Below, one piece after another: positions 1 through 7,029 of a stretch of DNA of 9,464 nt (positions are counted from its first letter, which is position 1; each line of letters starts with the position of its first letter). Below the pieces are notes generated by a model. That model saw nothing but the letters and a program-made list of their open reading frames with translations, was not told the DNA's origin and made no database searches. Source of the DNA: Myxococcales bacterium (GTDB lineage Bacteria > Myxococcota > Myxococcia > Myxococcales > Anaeromyxobacteraceae); contig JAJYHA010000010.1 of assembly GCA_021784995.1 (NCBI GenBank), positions 1 through 9,464 on the forward strand, read 5' to 3'. The position numbers were made by a program, and so were the translations under genes.

Positions 1-611
1 GTCGCTCCCAGCTCCATCAGCGCCTGGTTGAAGTCCCCGGGCCGCCCCGCTGGCACCAGCGCGCCGGCCAGCGCCCACAGCGCCGCGCGCGTCACGGGCC
101 GATCGGGCGCGCCCTCGACGAGGAAGAGCCGCGCGAGCACGCGCGCCACGTTGCCGTCGACGCAGGGCGCCCGCACGGAGAAGGCGATGCTGGCGACCGC
201 GCCGGCGGTGTAGGGGCCGAACCCCGGCAGCGCGGCGAGGTCCTCCACGGCCGCCGGCAGCCCGCCGAAGCGCTCCAGCGCCGCGCGCGCGGCCGCGACG
301 AGCCGCCGGGCGCGCGCGTAGTACCCGAGCCCGCTCCACAGGGCGAGCACCTCCTCCTCGCCGGCGCGCGCCAGCGCGCGCAGCGTGGGGAGGCGCCGGA
401 CGAAGCGGCGGTAGTAGGGGACCACCACCGAGACGCGCGTCTGCTGCAGCATCGCCTCGGCGATCCAGACCTGGTACGGATCGGCGCCGTGCTGCGGGAA
501 GCGCCACGGCAGGGCGCGGTGGCCCGCGTCCCACCAGGCGAGGAGGCGCGCGCGGATGGCCCGCGCGCGCGCCGGAGAGAGGCCGGCGCGCGGCCGGCCG
601 GTCCGCGTCAC
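1..611 (-). CDS. mutY: A/G-specific adenine glycosylase MutY (3' end outside window)
   Basis: Base-excision repair enzyme that removes adenine mispaired with 8-oxoguanine, limiting G:C to T:A mutation after oxidative damage. The first 203 codons are present; the rest lies beyond base 1. Visible N-terminal catalytic-domain motifs are WIAEAMLQQTRV with the catalytic Glu, SGLGYYARARRL, the helix-hairpin-helix LPGFGPYTAGAVASIAF, and DGNVARVLARL, whose Asp is the conserved catalytic Asp. The fragment ends at FNQALMELGA, just before the region that normally carries the [4Fe-4S] cysteines, so cluster and C-terminal NUDIX-like domain cannot be judged. The GTG start at 611 is chosen because the family N-terminus (LLAWWDAGHRALPWR) follows about 20 residues later and because GTG overlaps the sod stop as GTGA. 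That overlap implies co-transcription and translational coupling with the superoxide dismutase gene. Family assignment is firm; the exact start is likely. Confidence 0.95.
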   Translation of the reverse strand, partial: MTRTGRPRAGLSPARARAIRARLLAWWDAGHRALPWRFPQHGADPYQVWIAEAMLQQTRVSVVVPYYRRFVRRLPTLRALARAGEEEVLALWSGLGYYARARRLVAAARAALERFGGLPAAVEDLAALPGFGPYTAGAVASIAFSVRAPCVDGNVARVLARLFLVEGAPDRPVTRAALWALAGALVPAGRPGDFNQALMELGA

Positions 612-1213
612 TTCAACCGGGCCTCGCAGGCCTCCCAGCCGACGTTCTTGAGGAAGGCGTCCACGTACTTGGCGCGCTCCGTGGCCTGGTAGTCGCGCAT
701 GAAGGCGTGCTCCCATCCGTCCATCACCAGGATCGGCCTGAAGCCGGCCGGGTTGCCGTCGTTGTGGAGCGTGATCCAGTGGTTGGAGATCCAGCCCGTG
801 GTCGGATCCTGGTAGGCGATGGCCCAGCCGACGCCCGGCATGGTGGCGATGGCGCGGAAGTCGGCCAGCCAGGTCTCGAACCGGCCGAAGCTGGCCTCGA
901 GGGCCCTGCGCAGCTTGCCGCCGGCCGGCGGCTCCGCCTGCGCGCCCGCGGTCAGGTTCCCGAAGTAGTACTCGTGGAGGATCATGCCGTTGTACTCGAA
1001 CCCCATGCGGCGGGTGAGCTCGGCGTAGACCGGATCGGCGCCCGAGGCCTTCCCGTCGCCGCACAGCCCGTAGAGCTTTTCCGTGAGCGCGTTGGTCCGC
1101 TTCACGTACCCTGCGTAGAGCTTGAGGTGCTCGGCGATCTGGTTGTCGGAGATGCCCGTGAGGCCCTTCACCTTCGAGAAGTCGTGCTCGGGGTACTTCT
1201 TCACGTCCGCCAT
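608..1213 (-). CDS. Superoxide dismutase, Fe/Mn family
   Basis: Converts superoxide to oxygen and hydrogen peroxide; with no signal peptide visible, it should be cytoplasmic. It has 201 residues, a normal length for the family. The four metal ligands can be assigned as H29 (in AEHLKLYAGYV), H80 (in ILHEYYFGN), D165 and H169 (in MDGWEHAFMRDY). The N-terminal ligand helix is the HxxLYxGYVxxxN form rather than the textbook HHxxHHxxYV form. The segment where most members have NQD reads LHND, so the second-shell Gln is replaced by His or Asn and metal preference cannot be read. The ATG at 1213 is preceded by GGGAGG (1226-1221) with a 7-base gap, an excellent ribosome site. It is the first gene of a probable two-gene unit with mutY, whose GTG overlaps this stop, and it is divergent from an iron-exporter operon. 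Fe versus Mn use is left open. Confidence 0.93.
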   Translation of the reverse strand: MADVKKYPEHDFSKVKGLTGISDNQIAEHLKLYAGYVKRTNALTEKLYGLCGDGKASGADPVYAELTRRMGFEYNGMILHEYYFGNLTAGAQAEPPAGGKLRRALEASFGRFETWLADFRAIATMPGVGWAIAYQDPTTGWISNHWITLHNDGNPAGFRPILVMDGWEHAFMRDYQATERAKYVDAFLKNVGWEACEARLK

Positions 1214-1333
1214 GGTCTTCCCTCCCGGCCTGCCGGCCTCGAGAATGGTCCGGAGATGCGCGGGGGGATTACCCCCGGCCCGGAGGGGGAGCAAGCTCCA
1301 AAAGGGCACGGGGTCCGCGGAGGGGGCGCCCGG
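1214..1333. other. Divergent intergenic region between sod and fetA
   Basis: This 120-base gap must hold the promoters of both divergent units. Two small perfect inverted repeats are visible: five G, ATTA, five C (1263-1276), and GGAGC-AA-GCTCC (1288-1299). They could be operator half-sites or weak hairpins. The only minus-strand promoter-like pair I can find is TTGCTC (1294-1289), a 17-base spacer and TAATCC (1271-1266), which is a poor match. No recognisable Fur or OxyR site is seen. Confidence 0.35.
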
Positions 1334-2035
1334 ATGAGCGACGCGGGCGACGTGCTCCTGCGGACCGAGCGCCTCTCGCGCGTCGTGGGCGGGCGCGCCC
1401 TGGTGGACGGCGTCTCGCTCGACGTCCGGCGCGGCGAGCTGCTGGCGGTGGTGGGGGCGAGCGGCGCCGGCAAGTCCTCCCTCCTCCGGCTGCTGAACCG
1501 GCTCGACGAGCCGACCGGCGGCACCGTCCACCTGGCCGGCCACGACTACCGCGCCCTCCCGCCTCGCGAGCTGCGCCGGCAGGTGGGGATGGTGATGCAG
1601 ACGGCGGCCCTCTTCCCGGGCACCGTGGCCGCGAACGTGGCCTTCGGCCCGCGGCAGCGCGGGCGCGACCTGGACACGGCCGCCGTCGCGGCGCTGCTGC
1701 GCCAGGTGGGGCTGGCCGGCTTCGAGGAGCGCGACGCGGAGAGCCTGTCGGGCGGCGAGGCGCAACGCGTGGCCATCGCGCGCGCCCTGGCGAACGAGCC
1801 GGCGGTGCTCCTCCTCGACGAGCCCACCTCCGCGCTGGACGAGGCGGCCAAGCGCGGCGTGGAGGCGCTGCTGCGCGAGGTGGCGCGGGCGCGCGCGCTC
1901 ACCTGCGTGATGGTCACGCACGACCTGGCGCAGGCCGCGCGCCTCGCGACGCGCGTCCTCGTCCTGGCGGCGGGGCGCGTCGAGCGCGTCGACGACGTCC
2001 GGGAGGTGCTGCGTGCTGGATACGATCGTGCGTGA
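1334..2035 (+). CDS. fetA: ABC transporter ATP-binding protein, FetA (YbbL) type
   Basis: ATPase that should energise the FetB membrane protein encoded next to it; the E. coli FetAB pair exports iron and raises peroxide tolerance. It has 233 residues, close to the usual size. All ATPase motifs are intact: Walker A GASGAGKSS (41-49), Q-loop Gln89, signature LSGGEAQ (138-144), Walker B VLLLDEP (158-164), D-loop SALD (166-169) and the switch His196. The sequence alone does not separate FetA from other small ABC ATPases; the assignment rests on the adjoining UPF0014 permease. The ATG at 1334 has GGAGG at 1319-1323, and the conserved first beta strand follows at once. The same frame stays open upstream to about 707, but that part is antisense to sod and not coding. 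The stop lies inside fetB, so the two genes are translationally coupled. Confidence 0.9.
   Translation: MSDAGDVLLRTERLSRVVGGRALVDGVSLDVRRGELLAVVGASGAGKSSLLRLLNRLDEPTGGTVHLAGHDYRALPPRELRRQVGMVMQTAALFPGTVAANVAFGPRQRGRDLDTAAVAALLRQVGLAGFEERDAESLSGGEAQRVAIARALANEPAVLLLDEPTSALDEAAKRGVEALLREVARARALTCVMVTHDLAQAARLATRVLVLAAGRVERVDDVREVLRAGYDRA
2001..2007 (+). promoter_or_regulatory. Ribosome binding site for fetB inside fetA
   Basis: GGGAGGT lies five bases before the GTG at 2013, within the last codons of fetA. It is the strongest support for starting FetB at this GTG and for translation of fetB on the fetA message. Confidence 0.75.
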
Positions 2036-2813
2036 CCCGCTCCGGCTCGCCGTCGCGCAGGCGCTGGCGGCCGCCCTGGCCGCCGCGGCGGTCGCGCTGC
2101 TGGCCCGGCGCCGGGGACTCCACGTGGAGCGCGATCTGGGCGTCGCGCTGGTGCGCGGCTTCGTCCAGATCACGGCCGTCGGGGCCGCCCTCCTCCTCCT
2201 CCTCCGCGGCCCGCGCCTCCTCGGCGCGCTCGCCCTGGCGGCCATGATCGCCGCGGCGGCCGCCACCGCGGCCCGCCGCGCCCGCGCCGTCCCGGGCGCG
2301 TTCGCCGTCGCGCTCCAGGCGCTCGCCTGCGGCGCCGGGTCGGTGATCGTCCTCATGGCCCTCCTCGGCGTCGTCGACACCGCCGTCACCACCCTGGTCC
2401 CGGTGGGGAGCATGGTGATCGCGAACGCCATGAACGCCACCGGGCTGGCCCTGGACCGCTTCCGCTCCGAGGTGACGTCGCACGCCCGCCAGGTCGAGGC
2501 GGCGCTGGCGCTGGGGGCGGCCCCCGAGGTGAGCGTCGCGCCCTACGTCCAGTCCTCCTTCCAGGCCAGCCTCATCCCGGCCATCGACAGCCTCCGCTCC
2601 CTGGGCATCGTCTGGATCCCGGGCCTGATGACCGGCATGGTGCTGGCGGGGACGCCGCCCGTGCGCGCCGCGGTCTACCAGTTCGTCACCATCGCCATGA
2701 TCTTCGCCTCCTCGGGCCTCACGTGCCTGGTGGCCACCGCGCGGGTCCGCCGCCGGGTCTTCACGGCGGCGGAGCAGCTGGCGCTGCTCCCCGACGCCGC
2801 GGCCCGCCGCTGA
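2013..2813 (+). CDS. fetB: Iron export permease FetB (UPF0014/YbbM family)
   Basis: Integral membrane half of the predicted FetAB exporter in the inner membrane. The 266 residues match the family size and contain about seven hydrophobic segments, the first near 13-31 and the last near 220-243. Family hallmarks are visible: LVPVGSMVIANAMNATG (128-144), an EAA-type coupling loop beginning EAALALGAAPE (162-172), and the signature WIPGLMTGMVLAG (201-213) followed by AAVYQFVTIAMI. The GTG start overlaps the fetA reading frame by 23 bases and has a strong ribosome site. Iron as substrate is known for the E. coli homologue and only inferred here; related proteins have also been described as metal-resistance transporters. 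The 3' 53 bases overlap the MFS gene on the other strand. Confidence 0.9.
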   Translation: MLDTIVRDPLRLAVAQALAAALAAAAVALLARRRGLHVERDLGVALVRGFVQITAVGAALLLLLRGPRLLGALALAAMIAAAAATAARRARAVPGAFAVALQALACGAGSVIVLMALLGVVDTAVTTLVPVGSMVIANAMNATGLALDRFRSEVTSHARQVEAALALGAAPEVSVAPYVQSSFQASLIPAIDSLRSLGIVWIPGLMTGMVLAGTPPVRAAVYQFVTIAMIFASSGLTCLVATARVRRRVFTAAEQLALLPDAAARR

Positions 2814-3963
2814 GCGCGAGGAGGAGGGCGGCGGCGCCCGCGAGGGCTGCGCACGCCCCGAGGGCAGCGCCGGCGCCCGCCGCCTGCCACAGCCACCCGG
2901 TGAGCAGGCTGGCCGGCAACGCGGCTGCCCCGGTCACCCCGTGGTACCAGCCGAAGGCGCGGCCGCGCGCGCCCGGACCGGCGGCGTCGCTCACGATGGC
3001 TCGCTCCGCGCCCTCGGCCAGCCCGTGGTAGAGCGCGTAGAACCCGAAGAGCGCGGCCACCTGCCAGCGCGCCGTCGCCAGCGCGAAGCCGGCGTAGGCG
3101 AGGGCGTAGGCCGTCCAGCCCCCCGCGACCACCCACACGCGCGGCACGCGGTCGGAGAGCGCACCCCCCGGCGCGCCCGCCAGCGCCTTCACCACGTGGT
3201 GCGCGCCCCACAGCAGCGGGAGCGCGGCGGGCGCGAAGCCCACCTCGCTCGCCCGCTTGAGCAGGAAGGCGTCGGAGGAGTTCCCGAGCGCGAAGAGGGC
3301 CGCCACCGTCAGGTAGCGCCAGAAGCTCCGGTCGAGCGGCGCGCCCTCCGGCGCCCGCCCCGGCGCCCCGACGGCCGCGCGCCGCCGTGCCCCTGGGACC
3401 GCGAACAGGACCACCGCGGGCGCCGCGACGCCCAGCGCCGCGGCCACCGCGAAGACCAGCCGGAGCCGCCGCTCGAGGGGCAGCGCGTCCGCCGCGAGGA
3501 GCAGCCCGGTCGCGACCAGCGGGCCGAGGGCCGCGCCGAGGTGATCGAGGGAGCGCTGGATCCCGAAGGCGCGCCCCGTCTCGCCGCGCTCGACCGCGTC
3601 GGCCAGGAGCGCGTCGCGCGGCCCGGAGCGCACGCCCTTGCCGACGCGATCGACCAGGCGCGCCGCCAGCACGTGCGCCGGCGCCAGCGCCGCCGCGATG
3701 CCGGCGCGCGAGAGGGCCGGGAGCGCGTAGCCGGCCACCACCAGCAGCCGGCGCGGGCCGCGGTCGGACCAGCGCCCCGCGAGCACCTTCACGGCGCTGG
3801 CCAGCGCGTCGGCGCTGCCTTCGACGAGTCCCAGCAGCGCCGCCCCCCCGCCCAGGAGCCCGAGGTAGACCGGCAGCAGCGGGAAGATCGCCTCGCTGGA
3901 GACGTCGTTGAGGAGGCTGGCCAGCCCCAGCAACCAGACGAGCGCGGGCATGCGGCGGCGCAC
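2761..3963 (-). CDS. MFS transporter of unknown substrate
   Basis: Predicted 400-residue inner-membrane protein with about 12 hydrophobic segments in two halves, linked by a polar stretch near 191-212. Conserved features are LLNDVSSEAIFPLLPVYL near residues 18-34, the MFS loop motif A variant GRWSDRGPRRLL (63-74), and VDRVGKGVRSGPRDALLAD (104-122), which marks a widespread bacterial and archaeal MFS group often labelled drug or multidrug transporter without biochemical proof. Substrate and direction cannot be read from the sequence. The start is uncertain: GTG at 3963 or ATG at 3951 (residue 5), neither with a good ribosome site at normal spacing. The C-terminus is a low-complexity tail (GAAPAAPPP) encoded opposite the end of fetB. 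It is divergent from mtgA with a 53-base gap and has no obvious functional link to its neighbours. Confidence 0.85.
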   Translation of the reverse strand: MRRRMPALVWLLGLASLLNDVSSEAIFPLLPVYLGLLGGGAALLGLVEGSADALASAVKVLAGRWSDRGPRRLLVVAGYALPALSRAGIAAALAPAHVLAARLVDRVGKGVRSGPRDALLADAVERGETGRAFGIQRSLDHLGAALGPLVATGLLLAADALPLERRLRLVFAVAAALGVAAPAVVLFAVPGARRRAAVGAPGRAPEGAPLDRSFWRYLTVAALFALGNSSDAFLLKRASEVGFAPAALPLLWGAHHVVKALAGAPGGALSDRVPRVWVVAGGWTAYALAYAGFALATARWQVAALFGFYALYHGLAEGAERAIVSDAAGPGARGRAFGWYHGVTGAAALPASLLTGWLWQAAGAGAALGACAALAGAAALLLALSGGPRRRGAAPAAPPP

Positions 3964-4016
3964 GGCCGCATGGTACGCCGGCGCCCTCGCGCGCGCGGTG
4001 GTAACGTGAGCCGGCC

Positions 4017-4808
4017 GTGCGGCGGGCCGCTCTCCTCCTCTCCACCCTCGCGCTCCTCGCGGGCGCCCTGGCCCTCGCCTGGTGGACCCTGCCCGACCCG
4101 GCGCCGCTGGCGCGCGCCTGGCCGCGCCGCATCGCGGTCCTCGAGCAGCGTCGGGCCGAGGCCGCGCGGCGCCACCGCCCGTTCCACCCCTCCCAGCGCT
4201 GGGTGGGGCTCGAGGCCGTCGCGCGGCCGCTCGTCCAGGCGGTGATCCTGTCGGAGGACGCCGCGTTCTGGGTCCACGGCGCCTTCGACCTCCACGAGAT
4301 CGGCGAGGCGGCGCGGGCCTACCTGCGCGGCGGTCGCCGCCTCCGCGGGGCGTCGACCCTCACCCAGCAGCTCGCGCGCACCCTGTGGCTCGGGACCGAG
4401 CGCAGCGCCTGGCGCAAGGCGAGGGAGGCGCTGCTGGCCCTGAAGATCCAGGGCGCGCTCCCGCGGCGCCGCATCCTCGCGCTCTACCTCGGCTGCGTGG
4501 AGTGGGGGGACGGCGTCTTCGGGGCGGAGGCGGCCGCGCGCCGCTGGTTCGACGTCCCGGCGGCGGAGCTGACCACGGCCCAGGCCGTGCTCCTCGCGTC
4601 GGCGCTGCCGGCGCCCCGCCGGGCGGAGGCCCACCCTCCCCCGCGGTGGCTGGCCCGTCGCGCGCGGCGCCTGCTCGACCGCATGCTGGAGGCGGGCCGG
4701 ATCGACCCCGCCGAGCACGCGCGCGCCGGCGCCGAGCTGGAGCGGATCCTCGCCGGGGCCTCCGGCGACGAGGAGCCGCCCGCGGAGCCGGACGCACCCG
4801 CGCCCTGA
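4017..4808 (+). CDS. mtgA: Monofunctional biosynthetic peptidoglycan transglycosylase
   Basis: GT51 enzyme that polymerises lipid II into glycan strands at the outer face of the inner membrane. It has 263 residues and no transpeptidase domain, as expected for MtgA. A signal anchor spans about 4-24 (AALLLSTLALLAGALALAWW). Catalytic motifs are SEDAAFWVHGAFD (79-91) with the first catalytic Glu80, RGASTLTQQLARTLWL (110-125), and WRKAREALLALKIQ (132-145) with the second Glu137, then ILALYLGCVEWGDGVFG. The usual Asn of the YLN motif is Gly here, a mild deviation. A Pro/Glu/Asp-rich tail of about 15 residues ends the protein. The GTG start at 4017 is chosen because the anchor begins at once; a weak GTGAG precedes it. 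It is convergent with the epimerase gene, 19 bases away. Confidence 0.92.
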   Translation: MRRAALLLSTLALLAGALALAWWTLPDPAPLARAWPRRIAVLEQRRAEAARRHRPFHPSQRWVGLEAVARPLVQAVILSEDAAFWVHGAFDLHEIGEAARAYLRGGRRLRGASTLTQQLARTLWLGTERSAWRKAREALLALKIQGALPRRRILALYLGCVEWGDGVFGAEAAARRWFDVPAAELTTAQAVLLASALPAPRRAEAHPPPRWLARRARRLLDRMLEAGRIDPAEHARAGAELERILAGASGDEEPPAEPDAPAP

Positions 4809-4810
4809 CG

Positions 4811-4827
4811 GCCCGCCGCCGGCGCCC

Positions 4828-4839
<12 letters not shown>
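4811..4839 (+). terminator. Candidate hairpin terminator after mtgA
   Basis: GCCCGCCG (4811-4818) and CGGCGGGC (4832-4839) form an 8-bp perfect stem two bases after the mtgA stop, with a 13-base loop. The right arm lies inside the 3' end of the convergent epimerase gene, whose stop codon is in the loop. There is no T-run, so intrinsic termination is uncertain; a similar GC hairpin could arise by chance here. Confidence 0.4.
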
Positions 4840-5757
<918 letters not shown>

Positions 5758-5775
5758 GGCGAGGCTCCGCGGCCG

Positions 5776-6744
5776 CTACACGGTGGCGGCTTCGCGCTGC
5801 GCGCGGTCGAGGCGCTGCCTGAACCACGCGATGGTGAGCCGCATGCCCTGCTCGAAGCCGGTCCGGGGCTCCCACCCCAGCTCCTGGCGGGCCCGCGAGA
5901 TGTCGGGCCGCCGCACGCGCGGGTCGTCCTGCGGCAGCGGCTTGAAGACGATCTCGCTCCCCGTCCCCACCGCGCACCGGATCCACTGGGCCAGCTCCAG
6001 CATGCTGATCTCGTGCGGCGTGCCGACGTTGACGGGCTCGCCGTACGCGGAGTGGAAGAGCCGCCAGACGCACTCCACGTTGTCGTCCACGTAGCAGAAG
6101 CTTCGCGTCTGCGACCCGTCCCCGAACACCGTGAGCGGCTCGCCGCGCAGCGCCTGCGCCACGAAGGTGGGCACCACCCGCCCGTCGTCGAGCCGCATCC
6201 GCGGGCCATAGGTGTTGAAGATGCGCGCGATCCGCGTGTCGACGCGCTCGTACCGGCGGAAGGCCATCGTGATGGCCTCGGCGAAGCGCTTGGCCTCGTC
6301 GTAGACGGCGCGGGGGCCGACCGGGTTCACGTTCCCGAAGTAGGTCTCCTTCTGCGGGTGCTCCAGGGGGTTCCCGTAGACCTCCGAGGTGGAGGCCAGG
6401 ACGAAGCGCGCCCCCGTCCGGCGCGCCACCCGCAGCGCGTTCTCCACCCCCACCGATCCGACGCGGAGAGTCTCGAACGGGTGCGCCAGGTAGTCCACGG
6501 GGGAGGCCGGCGAGGCGAAGTCGAGGACGCCGTGGATGGGCCCCGCCAGTTCGAGCGGATCGCAGATGTCGGCGTGGACGAAGTCGAAGCGAGGCTCCCG
6601 GCTCAGGTGCTGGAGGTTCCGCAGCGAGCCGGTGACCAGGTTGTCGAGACCGGTGACGCGCCAGCCCTCGGCGAGGAACCGGTCACAGACGTGACTTCCG
6701 ATGAACCCCGCGGCGCCGAGGATGACCGCGCGCTGCTCGACCAT
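5776..6744 (-). CDS. uxs: UDP-glucuronate decarboxylase (UDP-xylose synthase)
   Basis: Extended SDR enzyme of 322 residues that oxidises UDP-glucuronate at C4, decarboxylates it and reduces the keto-pentose to UDP-xylose, a cytoplasmic donor for cell-surface glycans. NAD-binding motif GAAGFIGSH lies at 10-18. Diagnostic UXS segments are LASTSEVYGNPLEHPQ (116-131), with the conserved Glu121, and YFGNVNPVGPRAVYDEAKRF (135-154), with catalytic Y148 and K152; ARIFNTYGPRMRLDDGRVVP follows. These segments separate it from GalE and dTDP-glucose dehydratases. The ATG at 6744 is nine bases after the stop of the ribbon-helix-helix gene; GAGGAAG within that gene's last codons is a plausible ribosome site at somewhat long spacing. 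It is the middle gene of a three-gene unit. UDP-glucose dehydrogenase, which makes its substrate, is not in this window. Confidence 0.93.
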   Translation of the reverse strand: MVEQRAVILGAAGFIGSHVCDRFLAEGWRVTGLDNLVTGSLRNLQHLSREPRFDFVHADICDPLELAGPIHGVLDFASPASPVDYLAHPFETLRVGSVGVENALRVARRTGARFVLASTSEVYGNPLEHPQKETYFGNVNPVGPRAVYDEAKRFAEAITMAFRRYERVDTRIARIFNTYGPRMRLDDGRVVPTFVAQALRGEPLTVFGDGSQTRSFCYVDDNVECVWRLFHSAYGEPVNVGTPHEISMLELAQWIRCAVGTGSEIVFKPLPQDDPRVRRPDISRARQELGWEPRTGFEQGMRLTIAWFRQRLDRAQREAATV

Positions 6745-6753
6745 GGGCCAGGA

Positions 6754-6945
6754 CTACTTCCTCGCGCCCACATCATCAAGCGAAAGCTGCCCGGGGAGGG
6801 CCCGCCGGTACTTGTCCAGGACGAGATCGATCCCCTGCCGGATGTACTCCGCGACCGGCACCTTGGTCCGGTCGTTGAGCAGCTTCAGGGCCTCGTTCTG
6901 CTCGGGCGTGATGTAAATGGTGGTGGAGATCTTCTTGCGCGGCAT
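6754..6945 (-). CDS. Small ribbon-helix-helix DNA-binding protein
   Basis: 63-residue protein with the MetJ/Arc/CopG fold pattern: a basic N-terminus and beta strand KKISTTIYITPEQ (4-16), helix A about 14-27, the turn TKVPVAEYI (27-35), helix B to about 47, and a short tail. Such proteins dimerise so that the paired strands enter the DNA major groove; Lys, Ser and Thr residues at 4-9 would contact bases. It lacks a toxin partner, and its neighbours are sugar-nucleotide genes, so a regulator or nucleoid-type role is more likely than an antitoxin. The ATG at 6945 has no recognisable ribosome site and lies only about four bases after a predicted transcript start, so translation may be near-leaderless. 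An in-frame GTG at 6993 would give a 79-residue form but would place the promoter inside the gene. Similar small RHH proteins are well conserved in myxobacteria, including the c-di-GMP-responsive CdbA; identity with CdbA is not established. Confidence 0.85.
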   Translation of the reverse strand: MPRKKISTTIYITPEQNEALKLLNDRTKVPVAEYIRQGIDLVLDKYRRALPGQLSLDDVGARK

Positions 6946-6950
6946 GGACG

Positions 6951-6976
6951 ACGTGAAGCTATGTGACCCTACGTGT
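6951..6976. repeat. Three AYGTGW direct repeats at 10-base spacing (possible operator)
   Basis: ACGTGA (6951-6956), ATGTGA (6961-6966) and ACGTGT (6971-6976) are exactly one helical turn apart. The first overlaps the downstream part of the predicted -10, the second its upstream edge, and the third sits in the spacer. Ribbon-helix-helix dimers commonly bind tandem short sites on one face of DNA, so this array is a natural candidate for autoregulation by the adjacent gene. No binding evidence exists in the sequence itself. Confidence 0.45.
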
Positions 6977-6984
6977 GCTGTCAA
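6956..6984 (-). promoter_or_regulatory. Candidate sigma70-type promoter for the RHH-uxs-epimerase unit
   Basis: On the minus strand, a perfect TTGACA (6984-6979) is followed by a 17-base spacer and TAGCTT (6961-6956), which keeps the T, A and final T of the -10 consensus. A perfect -35 box is unlikely by chance in DNA this GC-rich. The predicted start, about seven bases downstream near 6949, leaves a leader of only three to five bases before the ATG at 6945. Confidence 0.55.
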
Positions 6985-7029
6985 ATCGATCACCCGCAGC
7001 CCGGCACGCGACTGGCAGGCCGGGGTCGC

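Noticed and set aside
1266..1294. TTGCTC-17-TAATCC as a sod promoter
   Set aside because: Only about half of the -35 and two positions of the -10 match; too weak to list as a promoter.
707..1333. Open plus-strand frame continuing upstream from fetA, making an apparent 442-residue protein
   Set aside because: It lies opposite sod, has no recognisable domain and reads as GC-rich antisense; the ABC ATPase fold and ribosome site begin at 1334.
1214..2440. Minus-strand frame extending the dismutase N-terminally to about 610 residues
   Set aside because: Antisense to fetA and fetB, low-complexity Arg/Ala; the SOD start at 1213 has a strong ribosome site and a normal length.
2675..4132. Long minus-strand and plus-strand frames overlapping the MFS gene (also 2941-4245 on plus)
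   Set aside because: Compositional Arg/Gly/Ala-rich shadows; only the 2761-3963 frame gives hydrophobic segments and MFS motifs.
6973..7029. GTG at 6973 as the TPR gene start
   Set aside because: It adds 19 polar residues before the lipoprotein signal peptide, which fits an ATG start at 7030.
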